Of a DNA stretch of 46,698 nt, positions 39,548 through 46,465 are shown one piece after another. The number at the start of each line of letters is the position of its first letter. The stretch's first letter is position 1. Source of the stretch: a virus; IMG/VR virus record IMGVR_UViG_3300032144_000019, positions 1 through 46,698 of that record; one strand, written 5' to 3'. The notes below the pieces were generated by a model. That model did not search any database. It was not told the origin of the DNA and saw only the letters and a list, made by a program, of their open reading frames with translations. The translations under genes and the position numbers were made by a program.

Positions 39548-39777
39548 ACGACAAGCAACTTGAATGGGCCAGAAAATATCGCGACTCTAGACAGAAGCAT
39601 GCGTTCTGTGTTGGGGATATTGTTGAGCTAAAAGAGGAATGGGTTGGGATTCCTCCAGGAACTCTTGGGGTTATTAGCTCTAGGAGTAGCGGAATCTACT
39701 CCATAACCTTCTACGAGGCCGGTAAATGTGCGTGGTTCGTCGATTGCCAGCTTTCCCTCATTGAGAGGAGCCCCTAA
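39544..39777 (+). CDS. SH3/KOW-like small protein (77 aa)
   Basis: The N-terminal third is basic and helical (MNDKQLEWARKYRDSRQKHA). It is followed by VGDIVELKEEWVGIPPGTLG and VISSRSSGIYSITFYEAGK, a beta-barrel pattern of SH3-like small proteins. Start overlaps the helicase stop. No specific role known. Confidence 0.65.
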   Translation: MNDKQLEWARKYRDSRQKHAFCVGDIVELKEEWVGIPPGTLGVISSRSSGIYSITFYEAGKCAWFVDCQLSLIERSP

Positions 39778-39779
39778 TA

Positions 39780-39992
39780 ATGAAGTGTAAGCACTGTGGA
39801 GTACAGGTGTTTGGTAGGCTCCATACCTGTACAGATGGGACTGTCTACGATTCCGAGTTTGATGCTGCCAACTTTCTCCTGTCTGCGGGTATAGCTGCTG
39901 CTACTGACTCCGCTCTACTAGGCGGCCTCATAGGAGGCTCCTTCTTGGGTGGGGCCGTTGGAGACCTGTTGGATGGGGACCTCTTTGATTGA
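39780..39992 (+). CDS. Zinc knuckle plus glycine-zipper protein (70 aa)
   Basis: The first residues are MKCKHCGVQVFGRLHTC, a four-cysteine metal knuckle. The C-terminal half is hydrophobic and glycine-rich (GGLIGGSFLGGAVGDLLDGD), with the repeated GxxxG of membrane glycine zippers. It ends in the start of the deaminase-like gene. No family recognised. Confidence 0.65.
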   Translation: MKCKHCGVQVFGRLHTCTDGTVYDSEFDAANFLLSAGIAAATDSALLGGLIGGSFLGGAVGDLLDGDLFD

Positions 39993-40285
39993 AGTACCAC
40001 ATAACAGCCACAGCGTATGACAAACGAGGACGAGTCATTGCTAGTGCCAATAACTCAACACGAACACACCCTCTTCAAGCGAGCTATGGCGCAAGAGTTG
40101 GCCAACCGTTTAGACAGCGCCTTCACGCAGAACTTGCGTGCTTGCTCAAAGCACGGAATCGTAGAGTCCACAAGATATGCGTCCAGCGAGCCGCCAAAGA
40201 CGGAAAGCCAGCCTGTGCAAAACCCTGCCCAGCATGTCAGCTCGCTATTAAAGAGTGGGGAGTAAAACATGTCACTCACACCTAA
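39989..40285 (+). CDS. Small cytidine-deaminase-like protein (98 aa)
   Basis: TTG 39989 overlaps the previous stop as TTGA. The product has HAELACLLKARN, then KPCPACQLAIKEWGVKHV, the His-Ala-Glu and Pro-Cys-x-x-Cys zinc motifs of the cytidine deaminase superfamily. At 98 residues it is near minimum length. The substrate could be a nucleoside, nucleotide, or nucleic-acid base. It is separate from the dCMP deaminase at the window ends. Confidence 0.7.
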   Translation: MKYHITATAYDKRGRVIASANNSTRTHPLQASYGARVGQPFRQRLHAELACLLKARNRRVHKICVQRAAKDGKPACAKPCPACQLAIKEWGVKHVTHT

Positions 40286-40403
40286 AGAAATTTTCTTGCT
40301 ACTAGTGGCAGCAGTAGCCACGGCTTCCGTAGTCTGGTGGATCATTTATTTCACTGATACATGGCTTGCAGAGGACCTCCTTGATGGAGAGGACGACGAT
40401 TGA
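40269..40403 (+). CDS. Small membrane peptide with acidic tail (44 aa)
   Basis: ATG 40269 follows GGGGAG and overlaps the deaminase-like gene by 17 bases. The product begins MSLTPKEIFLLLVAAVATAS, has one membrane helix to about residue 29 and ends LLDGEDDD. It is similar in layout to the peptide at 40431-40547. No family recognised. Confidence 0.6.
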   Translation: MSLTPKEIFLLLVAAVATASVVWWIIYFTDTWLAEDLLDGEDDD

Positions 40404-40430
40404 ACATACTTAAGGAAGGGGGAGTTAAAT

Positions 40431-40547
40431 ATGTTGAGCACACCTGAAGGTGCGTTGGTTCTAGCTCTTGTGTCAGTCGTGTTTGTATTAGTTACAGCCC
40501 TCATTATCTCCTATGTGTGGCCCGGACAGGAAGACGAGGAAGAATGA
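40431..40547 (+). CDS. Small membrane peptide with acidic tail (38 aa)
   Basis: ATG 40431 has a strong AAGGAAGGGGGAG upstream. The peptide starts MLSTPEGALVLALVSVVFVL, has one helix and ends PGQEDEEE. N-terminal S(L)TP and acidic C-termini are shared with the peptide at 40269-40403, suggesting duplication. The next gene overlaps its stop as ATGA. Confidence 0.6.
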   Translation: MLSTPEGALVLALVSVVFVLVTALIISYVWPGQEDEEE

Positions 40548-40702
40548 GCACCGGTGCCGCCGCATCTGTTAACCCTGACCTTTACTCGCATTGCGAGGAG
40601 TGTCACCGGCGATTCGTCAAACCATCCGAAAACCGCCTCTGCTTCCTGTGCCAGGGGGACGAGGACGCGCAAGCGGCGATGGATTTGGATATGGAGGACT
40701 GA
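40544..40702 (+). CDS. Small zinc-binding protein in GC-rich segment (52 aa)
   Basis: ATG 40544 overlaps the previous stop by four bases. The product begins MSTGAAASVNPDLYSHCEEC and has CEEC and CFLC, a treble-clef or ribbon type zinc knuckle, then an acidic tail. It starts a GC-rich block of three genes that differs from its neighbours in composition. Confidence 0.6.
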   Translation: MSTGAAASVNPDLYSHCEECHRRFVKPSENRLCFLCQGDEDAQAAMDLDMED

Positions 40703-40893
40703 TGAATAGCGAAGTACAGGCCGTGGAATATGACGCCAAGGCGGCAGCCGAGCAGATTATCGAGTGGCTGCAATCCCCGAAGGGGCAGGCTGTCTTGCGT
40801 CGCAACGCCAAGAAAACCGAGGAGTTCATAGCCGAACTGCGTAAGTGCCGGCAGATACCGTGGGAGAAGCTGCATGCCCCCTTCACCATCTGA
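40702..40893 (+). CDS. Small helical protein in GC-rich segment (63 aa)
   Basis: ATG 40702 overlaps the previous stop (TGATG). The product is helical (MNSEVQAVEYDAKAAAEQII, RRNAKKTEEFIAELRKCRQI). An ORF of 181 codons on the other strand over this region is a product of high GC. Family not recognised. Confidence 0.6.
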   Translation: MNSEVQAVEYDAKAAAEQIIEWLQSPKGQAVLRRNAKKTEEFIAELRKCRQIPWEKLHAPFTI

Positions 40894-41158
40894 CTTCGCG
40901 GGTGCCGGGGAACATGTCGTATCGACAGCGATTGGCAAGCTGATCGAGTCAACGCATGTTGTTGGGAAGCGGCAGATACCCCTTCACGTTCTTCATGCCG
41001 ACGAGGCCGCAGCCCTGTACGCGCTGCACCTTGAAATGCTCCAGCTACTCGCCAGTGCATCCGACGTAGCCGAGGGCTGGTCCGCGGAGGCCGCGGCGCG
41101 CGCTGGCGCCATCGTGAGGAAGTACCTGCCGGAGATCGCGGCTCAGGTTCAAACTTGA
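40874..41158 (+). CDS. Ala-rich helical protein in GC-rich segment (94 aa)
   Basis: The product begins MPPSPSDFAGAGEHVVSTAI and is mainly helical and Ala-rich, ending KYLPEIAAQVQT. It overlaps the gene before by 20 bases and the next start (TTG 41155) by four. Composition suggests origin from a GC-rich genome together with the two previous genes. Confidence 0.6.
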   Translation: MPPSPSDFAGAGEHVVSTAIGKLIESTHVVGKRQIPLHVLHADEAAALYALHLEMLQLLASASDVAEGWSAEAAARAGAIVRKYLPEIAAQVQT

Positions 41159-41373
41159 ACATACTTAGAGAGGCTTTCCTAGCTAATAATAGTCCATGTC
41201 CTAAATGTGAAGGGCTGGGGTTCGTACCTGATCTCGTAGAGGGATTTCAGTGGTGCTGCGGCACCTGCGGAGGAAAGGGTTACGTGAACAAAAATAATAA
41301 GAATGAGGATAATGGGAGAACTACCACACTTTCTGACGAAAAAGAATCCATCCGAGATTTACCTATCCGATAA
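41155..41373 (+). CDS. DnaJ-type zinc-finger protein (72 aa)
   Basis: TTG 41155 gives MNILREAFLANNSPCPKCEG, then LGFVPDLVEGFQWCCGTCGG and KGYVNKN. CPKCEGLG and CGTCGGKG are DnaJ-like CxxCxGxG units, one zinc site. The C-terminal part overlaps the DNA polymerase start by 62 bases. Role unknown. Confidence 0.65.
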   Translation: MNILREAFLANNSPCPKCEGLGFVPDLVEGFQWCCGTCGGKGYVNKNNKNEDNGRTTTLSDEKESIRDLPIR

Positions 41374-43135
41374 CTACCTAGTAATCGACTTTGAGACCAC
41401 TAATCGTCAGTTTGGTTTTGCAGGGAATCCCGAAAACAAGCTACTCCTTACCTCGTACTGCGGCCCAGATGGACAAGTGCGAACACAGGTGGGCGATGAG
41501 TTTAACCAAGGGGATTTGTTCAGAAGGCTCGCCGTATGTGACTTCGTGGTGGTACAAAACGCCAAGTTTGAGCTTCAATGGTTGGCTCGTATGGGTTATG
41601 CCATTGAAACACTCGTGGTATTTGACACCATGTTGGCCGAGTATGTATGGCTGGGGAACCGGAAGGGACCCAAAGACCTGGACAGCCTTGCCAAGAAGTA
41701 CGGAGCGCCTTTAAAGAACTCAGTTGTTAAATCATTAATCCAGGGTGGAGTATGTCCAAGCGAAATACCAATCAAGTGGCTAAGTCAGTATTGCGAGGGG
41801 GATGTCCTATCGACGCACAAGATATTCCTGAAGCAGAGAAGGCTGTTGAACGAGACTGGATTGCTTCCGGTATTCTTCACCCGCTGTGTCACTACCCCTG
41901 TTCTTGCCGAAATCGAGATGCAGGGAATGCATCTGGACAAGGAGAAAGTGGAAGATGAGTATCAGAAGGTATTACGGTCCTACACGGAAGCAGAAGAACG
42001 CCTCCGCATTATCACTGGTGGAATCAACCTTAACTCTCCTAAGCAAGTCGGAGAGTTCTTATATGAAAGACTGGCCTTTACTGAGCTACGCACAAGGAAA
42101 GGGGAGCCTGATCGTACTGAGGCGGGAGGACGGAGAACAGATGAAGATGCAATTAAAGCTCTTAAGGCGACTACTCCAGAGCAGCAAGCCTTCAAGGAAT
42201 GCTTCCTCACAGCAAAGCCTCTTGTAAAACGTCTCGATACCCTCACTAAAATGAGGGAGTGCTGTAAGGAGAATGGAGGAATCCTCTATGCAAACCTCAA
42301 CCAAGCAGTCACGGCGACACACCGACTCTCGTCGTCAGGCAAAGAGTACAAGATTCAGTACCAGAATATTGATCGTACTCTTAAGCAGATGTTTTCCAGC
42401 CGACATCCTGGCTGGTGCACTGGCGAGACAGACGGCTCGTCGCTTGAGTTCCGAGGGGCTATGCACCTTGGACGAGACCCTAATGGCAAGAAGCTTATTG
42501 AGGCGGGCGGAGACCCGCACATTCTTTCAGCTTGCGCGATTTTCGGGGTCACCCCGGAGGAAGTAACCAGTGATATCAGAACAAATGCAAAGCCTGAAAC
42601 TTTTAGACCTCTTTACGGAGCAAGCTCTGGATCAGCCGCTCAATTACGCTATCTGGCTGCCTTCAGGGAAGAGTACCGCCAATTATATCAAGTTCAGACA
42701 GGATGGACGCTACTCGTTAGTAGAGATAAAAGGCTTAAAACCGAATGGGGAATGGTGTTTTATTGGCCTGATGCCAAGGTCTCACGTTCAGGTTATATCA
42801 CTAGAACAACTGAAATCTTTAATTACCCGGTCCAATCATTTTCCACTGCTGAGATCATTCCCATATCTCTCGTATGTTTCTGGCACAGACTCAAACGAAG
42901 CAAACTCAAGATGTTCCTTACCAATACAGTCCACGACTCTATCGTGGCGGAGCTTCCATTGGATGAAGCCGGAGCCTTCCATGAGCTTTCTAAGCAGTCT
43001 TTTCTTGTGGATACTCCTGATTACCTGCTACGGAATTATGGGATCAATCTTTATGTCCCTCTTGGATGTGAGGTAAAGGTAGGATCACATTGGAGTAAGG
43101 GTAAAGGAGTAAAGTATGAGCAGAATAAAGCGTAA
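41312..43135 (+). CDS. Family A DNA polymerase with 3'-5' exonuclease domain
   Basis: ATG 41312 follows GAGG. The 607-residue protein has an exonuclease domain (VIDFETT, Asp26/Glu28; VVVQNAKFELQWL; QYCEGDV) and a PolI-type polymerase domain. Motif A is TDGSSLEFR with Asp374 and Glu379 (usual DYSQIELR), motif B runs from Arg423 to Lys427 and KPETFRPLYG, motif C is VHDS with His541-Asp542. There is no 5' nuclease domain; that activity is encoded separately at 44808. It replicates the phage genome. Confidence 0.9.
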   Translation: MGELPHFLTKKNPSEIYLSDNYLVIDFETTNRQFGFAGNPENKLLLTSYCGPDGQVRTQVGDEFNQGDLFRRLAVCDFVVVQNAKFELQWLARMGYAIETLVVFDTMLAEYVWLGNRKGPKDLDSLAKKYGAPLKNSVVKSLIQGGVCPSEIPIKWLSQYCEGDVLSTHKIFLKQRRLLNETGLLPVFFTRCVTTPVLAEIEMQGMHLDKEKVEDEYQKVLRSYTEAEERLRIITGGINLNSPKQVGEFLYERLAFTELRTRKGEPDRTEAGGRRTDEDAIKALKATTPEQQAFKECFLTAKPLVKRLDTLTKMRECCKENGGILYANLNQAVTATHRLSSSGKEYKIQYQNIDRTLKQMFSSRHPGWCTGETDGSSLEFRGAMHLGRDPNGKKLIEAGGDPHILSACAIFGVTPEEVTSDIRTNAKPETFRPLYGASSGSAAQLRYLAAFREEYRQLYQVQTGWTLLVSRDKRLKTEWGMVFYWPDAKVSRSGYITRTTEIFNYPVQSFSTAEIIPISLVCFWHRLKRSKLKMFLTNTVHDSIVAELPLDEAGAFHELSKQSFLVDTPDYLLRNYGINLYVPLGCEVKVGSHWSKGKGVKYEQNKA

Positions 43136-43373
43136 TGCTATCCAGTGTAATTACTGCGGGCATATTCTAGAGTCTACCCACAGACATGATTACCGAACCC
43201 ATTACTGTGAGAAGGCCCCTAAAGAGCCGGAACGAGCGTGGGTAGACGGTAAGCTGGTGGAGACAGGGAAACTGGTAGCCCCTATGATGATGGTTGATGG
43301 AGGGAAGGAGTACATCCGGAGAACTGTGAGCAACGGGTTGTACACAGATATTTCTGAGTACGAGAAGGAGTGA
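43116..43373 (+). CDS. Zinc-finger hypothetical protein (85 aa)
   Basis: The product begins MSRIKRNAIQCNYCGHILES, then THRHDYRTHYCEKAP, a C-C-H-C zinc site found in small phage proteins, and a beta-rich C-terminus. It overlaps the polymerase end by 20 bases. The GAACTT of the next promoter overlaps its stop codon. Confidence 0.65.
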   Translation: MSRIKRNAIQCNYCGHILESTHRHDYRTHYCEKAPKEPERAWVDGKLVETGKLVAPMMMVDGGKEYIRRTVSNGLYTDISEYEKE

Positions 43374-43398
43374 ACTTTTACGAATTTATATTGTCTAA
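43372..43398 (+). promoter_or_regulatory. Middle promoter, GAACTT-N16-TCTAA type
   Basis: GAACTT (43372-43377), 16 bases, TCTAA (43394-43398). The spacer has ATTT and TTG at the same positions as the copies at 36252 and 22396. Its -10 side continues AGA, not TAC. It would transcribe the RHH/SSB-like genes from 43426 onward. Confidence 0.65.
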
Positions 43399-43425
43399 AG
43401 AAAATACAAATAATAAGAGGATACT

Positions 43426-43599
43426 ATGGATATCCCAGAAAAGAAGTCTAAAAACAAAGAGTACGTAGCAAAGTACCGATCTAATCAAAAGGCTCTCGGT
43501 CGTAGAGCCCGTCTCTTCTACCTAACTGATTCTGAAGCGGAACAAGTCCGCGAAACCATCTATAACATTCGCACAAGCGAGGAAAGTCTAATTGTCTGA
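43426..43599 (+). CDS. Small basic, possibly ribbon-helix-helix protein (57 aa)
   Basis: ATG 43426 follows AGAGGATACT. The product has a basic N-terminus (MDIPEKKSKNKEYVAKYRSN) and RRARLFYLTDSEAEQVRETI, which fits a strand plus helix of the RHH type. It could be a transcription regulator near its own promoter. The next gene's TTG start overlaps the stop. Confidence 0.6.
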   Translation: MDIPEKKSKNKEYVAKYRSNQKALGRRARLFYLTDSEAEQVRETIYNIRTSEESLIV

Positions 43600-44170
43600 T
43601 ATTGTCCGCGGTGTAGTAGGCCGCACCTTCTCTAAAGATTTCGGCTCCGGTAAGCTTCTCCACTCCTTCGTCCTAAAGGGACAGGACGGCTTCTTCGGTA
43701 CAGGTTACCGCAAGGCCGTAGAGGAAGGTAAGAGTTATGAGTTTGAGGTTTCAATTGATGCAAAAGGACGTAAGAATGTTGACCTCTCAACTCTACGCCC
43801 ATGGGAGAGTGGTGAAGCGATTCAAGCCGCGCCTGCCAAGACCTTCCGAGTCGGAACAGGTGGCGGTTTTAAGGGTGATCCAGCAAAAGATGAATATTGG
43901 AAGAACAAGGAGCTAAGGGATGTCAACAATGACCGAATGCGAGAACTTGGGGCTACTCGCAACACCGCCCTCACCCTCGTGTCCCTTATGCTGGCTAATG
44001 GAGCAGTTAAGCTTCCTCCTAAGGAAGCTAACCGAGAGGAAGTGATCTACCAGTTGTTTGAGCACTATACGGATGTCTTGATGAAGGGTAAGCAGCAGGA
44101 GGATTCTCCAAAGGATGAGGTCTCCGAGGCAATTGCTGAGGCCCAGTCGGAGGACGCCTCATGGAAGTAA
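43592..44170 (+). CDS. Single-stranded DNA-binding-like protein (192 aa)
   Basis: TTG 43592 follows GAGGAAAG. The N-terminal half (VGRTFSKDFGSGKLLHSFVL, FFGTGYRKAVEEGKSYEFEV) is OB-fold-like, followed by a Gly-rich bend and a helical, acidic end (EAIAEAQSEDASWK). This resembles phage SSB proteins in the replication module between polymerase and nucleases. The sequence is divergent. Confidence 0.6.
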   Translation: MSDIVRGVVGRTFSKDFGSGKLLHSFVLKGQDGFFGTGYRKAVEEGKSYEFEVSIDAKGRKNVDLSTLRPWESGEAIQAAPAKTFRVGTGGGFKGDPAKDEYWKNKELRDVNNDRMRELGATRNTALTLVSLMLANGAVKLPPKEANREEVIYQLFEHYTDVLMKGKQQEDSPKDEVSEAIAEAQSEDASWK

Positions 44171-44424
44171 TTCACGCTGATATCTACTCCTGCAAGCCGT
44201 ATACGGTTCATGCAGGCAAGCTACGGGATGACGATGATCGTACCCACTACCTAGTCATGCATGACAAGTATAATGTGGTGGAGTATGAGACGGACATCCT
44301 AGCAGCAGCCATCGCTTGGGCTCAGCACTTTGCTTCTGAGCTAACCAAGCTGGAGGCTGGAGAGAAGTCAGATACTACCGCAGAGTTGGGACAGAACATC
44401 CTGCCTTTCGGGCGACCGAACTAA
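44161..44424 (+). CDS. Hypothetical protein (87 aa)
   Basis: The product begins MEVIHADIYSCKPYTVHAGK and has a mixed core (THYLVMHDKYNVVEYETDIL) and a C-terminal NILPFGRPN. It overlaps the SSB-like gene by ten bases and is the last gene before a terminator. Family not recognised. Confidence 0.65.
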   Translation: MEVIHADIYSCKPYTVHAGKLRDDDDRTHYLVMHDKYNVVEYETDILAAAIAWAQHFASELTKLEAGEKSDTTAELGQNILPFGRPN

Positions 44425-44434
44425 GGAGTAAACA

Positions 44435-44465
44435 AGAACGGGGCCGAAAGGCCCCTTCTTTTTAA
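44435..44465 (+). terminator. Intrinsic terminator
   Basis: GGGGCC (44440-44445), loop GAAA, GGCCCC (44450-44455), enclosed by AAGAA and TTCTTTTT. The stem is perfect. Genes downstream would need read-through or a promoter I could not identify. Confidence 0.88.
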
Positions 44466-44467
44466 CT

Positions 44468-44824
44468 ATGAGAGTATTAGTTTGTGGTGGTAGGGATTTT
44501 AAAGATAAAGCCAAGGTGTTTAATACCCTTGACAAGATGTTCATTACCAGCGATGAGGATTACTGTGAACTAGTTATCCATGGAGGGGCTACAGGAGCAG
44601 ACTCCCTAGCTGGAGAGTGGGCTAGGTCCCACGGAATCCCAGAGATAGTTGTTCCTCCTAATTGGGACTACTACGGTAAACGAGCAGGACTAGAGCGGAA
44701 TCACTGGATGCTGGGGCTAGACCCCGATGTGGTTGTAGCCTTCCCAGGAGGTACCGGGACTAAGCACATGGTAACTATTAGTAAGGCCATTATGGGCTTG
44801 GAGATTCGTGAAGTTACTCGTTGA
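44468..44824 (+). CDS. DUF2493/SLOG-like nucleotide-binding protein (118 aa)
   Basis: The product opens with MRVLVCGGRDF and has VIHGGATGADSLAGEWA (about residues 37-53) and VVAFPGGTGTKHMV (about 88-101). That is the Rossmann-like pattern of the YspA/DUF2493 group in the SLOG superfamily. Members bind nucleotide-type ligands. The start lies nine bases behind the terminator T-tract with no clear Shine-Dalgarno. The end overlaps the exonuclease. Confidence 0.8.
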   Translation: MRVLVCGGRDFKDKAKVFNTLDKMFITSDEDYCELVIHGGATGADSLAGEWARSHGIPEIVVPPNWDYYGKRAGLERNHWMLGLDPDVVVAFPGGTGTKHMVTISKAIMGLEIREVTR

Positions 44825-45677
44825 TGGGGATGTGCTCCGGTATCGGTGCGCCTTTGCAGCAGAGAAGACTCACTATCTGGTATCATATGACGATCCTCTA
44901 CTGTACGGAAATCAAGGTACTTGGCAAAATCCGGAGAATCATAAAGCAGCCAAGAAGTTAGCCGAAGAGGTTGATGGAGTCATCTGGTCTAGAAAGGAGA
45001 TACAGCCAGTTGAATTTGCTATCCACGCCACTAATACCGTGCTTGAGTCTCTCGTCGAGAGGTTCTCCCCATCATCAGTTGACGTATATCTTTCCGACTC
45101 CTCTACCTTTAGACACAGATTGGCTACCACCAAGCCCTATAAAGGGAACAGGAATCAACCTAAGCCCGTCTACTACGAGGATGTGGGGAATTACCTACTC
45201 AGTCGAGGGGCTATAACTAGACCAGATATTGAGGCGGATGATTGTATGTCCATTGAGGCTAGTAAGGACCCCAAGAATACAATCATTGTAACCATTGACA
45301 AGGACCTTCTTCAGGTTCCCGGTAACCATTACAATTGGGTGACGACTGAGTACACTAAGCAGAGTAAAAAGAATGCCGACTTTAGCCTTGCAACCCAACT
45401 GCTCACTGGAGACACTACCGATAACATTCCTGGACTCCCTGGAATTGGACCGGCTAATGCAGAAAAACTACTCACAGGAGCGAAGAATTCTAAGGATTTA
45501 TTCGGACGGGTCTTTAAGGCTTATGAGGAAAAGATTGGGAAGGACTGGGAAGATTACTTCTGTGAGCAGTTCGGCCTAATTTATCTACTAAGAAATTATG
45601 AGCAAAAAGACATTTACGAAGCGTCGAGCCCCGCAGTTGCGGAGCAAATTAGAAGCACGGTGCAAGGAGCAGCTTGA
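44808..45677 (+). CDS. 5'-3' exonuclease (FEN/PolI N-terminal type)
   Basis: GTG 44808 gives MKLLVDGDVLRYRCAFAAE. The protein is 289 residues, with IEADDCMSIEASK, TIDKDLLQVPG and LLTGDTTDNIPGLPGIGPANA (helix-hairpin-helix). These are the metal-binding Asp residues and DNA-binding turn of flap nucleases. It complements the DNA polymerase, which lacks this domain, removing RNA primers. Confidence 0.88.
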   Translation: MKLLVDGDVLRYRCAFAAEKTHYLVSYDDPLLYGNQGTWQNPENHKAAKKLAEEVDGVIWSRKEIQPVEFAIHATNTVLESLVERFSPSSVDVYLSDSSTFRHRLATTKPYKGNRNQPKPVYYEDVGNYLLSRGAITRPDIEADDCMSIEASKDPKNTIIVTIDKDLLQVPGNHYNWVTTEYTKQSKKNADFSLATQLLTGDTTDNIPGLPGIGPANAEKLLTGAKNSKDLFGRVFKAYEEKIGKDWEDYFCEQFGLIYLLRNYEQKDIYEASSPAVAEQIRSTVQGAA

Positions 45678-46095
45678 TGATGCAGGTATACTATACGACT
45701 ACGAGAACGAGCGACTTCAATTTACTACACGAGTCGTGTCCGGAAAGTGTCCTAGTTGCGGCTCAGTGGTTGTTGTACAAAGGCGCAGATACTTACCCGA
45801 TTTCACTATTAAAGCACGATCAGGAGCACATCGCCCGATTCTTGAGGTCAAAGGGTATCTTAGCTCAGGACAGCGTACTAAAATCTTGGGCATCATCAAA
45901 GCTAACCCAGACCGTGACTTTAGACTATTCTTCGGGGCAGACAATAAGCTTTCGAGGGGTTCCACCACTAGATACTCAGACTGGTGCAAAGAACACGGTA
46001 TCAAATATTGCGTTCGTACCATCCCCGCTGATTGGATCAGTGAGTGGAAAGAAGCCCAACAACCCGATAAGCCCGAGCCACTACCAGAACAGTAA
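45598..46095 (+). CDS. Endonuclease I-like Holliday junction resolvase
   Basis: The 165-residue product has RSKLEARCKEQLDDAGILYD, then a CPSCGS knuckle, RYLPDFTIK and PILEVKGYLSS. This matches the T7 endonuclease I pattern with catalytic Glu, Asp, and ExK. The start overlaps the exonuclease end by 80 bases, without strong Shine-Dalgarno. It would resolve branched DNA before packaging and digest host DNA. Confidence 0.8.
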   Translation: MSKKTFTKRRAPQLRSKLEARCKEQLDDAGILYDYENERLQFTTRVVSGKCPSCGSVVVVQRRRYLPDFTIKARSGAHRPILEVKGYLSSGQRTKILGIIKANPDRDFRLFFGADNKLSRGSTTRYSDWCKEHGIKYCVRTIPADWISEWKEAQQPDKPEPLPEQ

Positions 46096-46465
46096 GGGCT
46101 ATGACATCATTGAGTTTACTGAGGACCTTCCATTTAATCGAGGGAACGCGATCAAGTATCTTTATCGGGCTGGTAAGAAGAATAAAGACAAAGAACTAGA
46201 AGACCTAGAAAAGGCGAAGTGGTACATTGAGCGAGAATTGGCTAGAGTCCGAAGAGAACGAAAAGAAGTGGGACAACCGGTTCCTGAAGCTGGCGCGGGA
46301 AGTAAGCAGTTGGTCCAAGGACCCATCAACCAAGGTGGGAGCGGTGATTACATACAGAAACAAGGTAGTATCGCTGGGGTACAACGGCTTTCCGAGCAAG
46401 CTCAAGGATTCTCCGGAACGATTGGAGGACAGAACCCAGAAACTAAGTCATACTATCCATGGTGA
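46040..46465 (+). CDS. DUF3310 protein
   Basis: From GTG 46040 the product reads NPISPSHYQNSKGYDIIEFT, then NRGNAIKYLYRAGKKNKDKE and LEDLEKAKWYIERELAR, the DUF3310 domain. About 80 further residues to TAA 46465 are read through the dCMP deaminase gene in another frame, so the true C-terminus is open to doubt. The frame is open upstream to 45674, but that part lies inside endonuclease I. Domain function is unproven. Confidence 0.7.
   Translation: MSGKKPNNPISPSHYQNSKGYDIIEFTEDLPFNRGNAIKYLYRAGKKNKDKELEDLEKAKWYIERELARVRRERKEVGQPVPEAGAGSKQLVQGPINQGGSGDYIQKQGSIAGVQRLSEQAQGFSGTIGGQNPETKSYYPW

Noticed and set aside
40617-41162. 181-codon minus-strand frame over the GC-rich block
   Set aside because: It is Arg/Ser/Pro-rich, opposite to three well-spaced plus-strand genes with ribosome-binding sites and ATGA overlaps; a typical shadow of high GC.
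42570-43076. 168-codon plus-strand frame within the DNA polymerase
   Set aside because: It is out of frame with the polymerase motifs B and C, which lie here, and has no ribosome-binding site.
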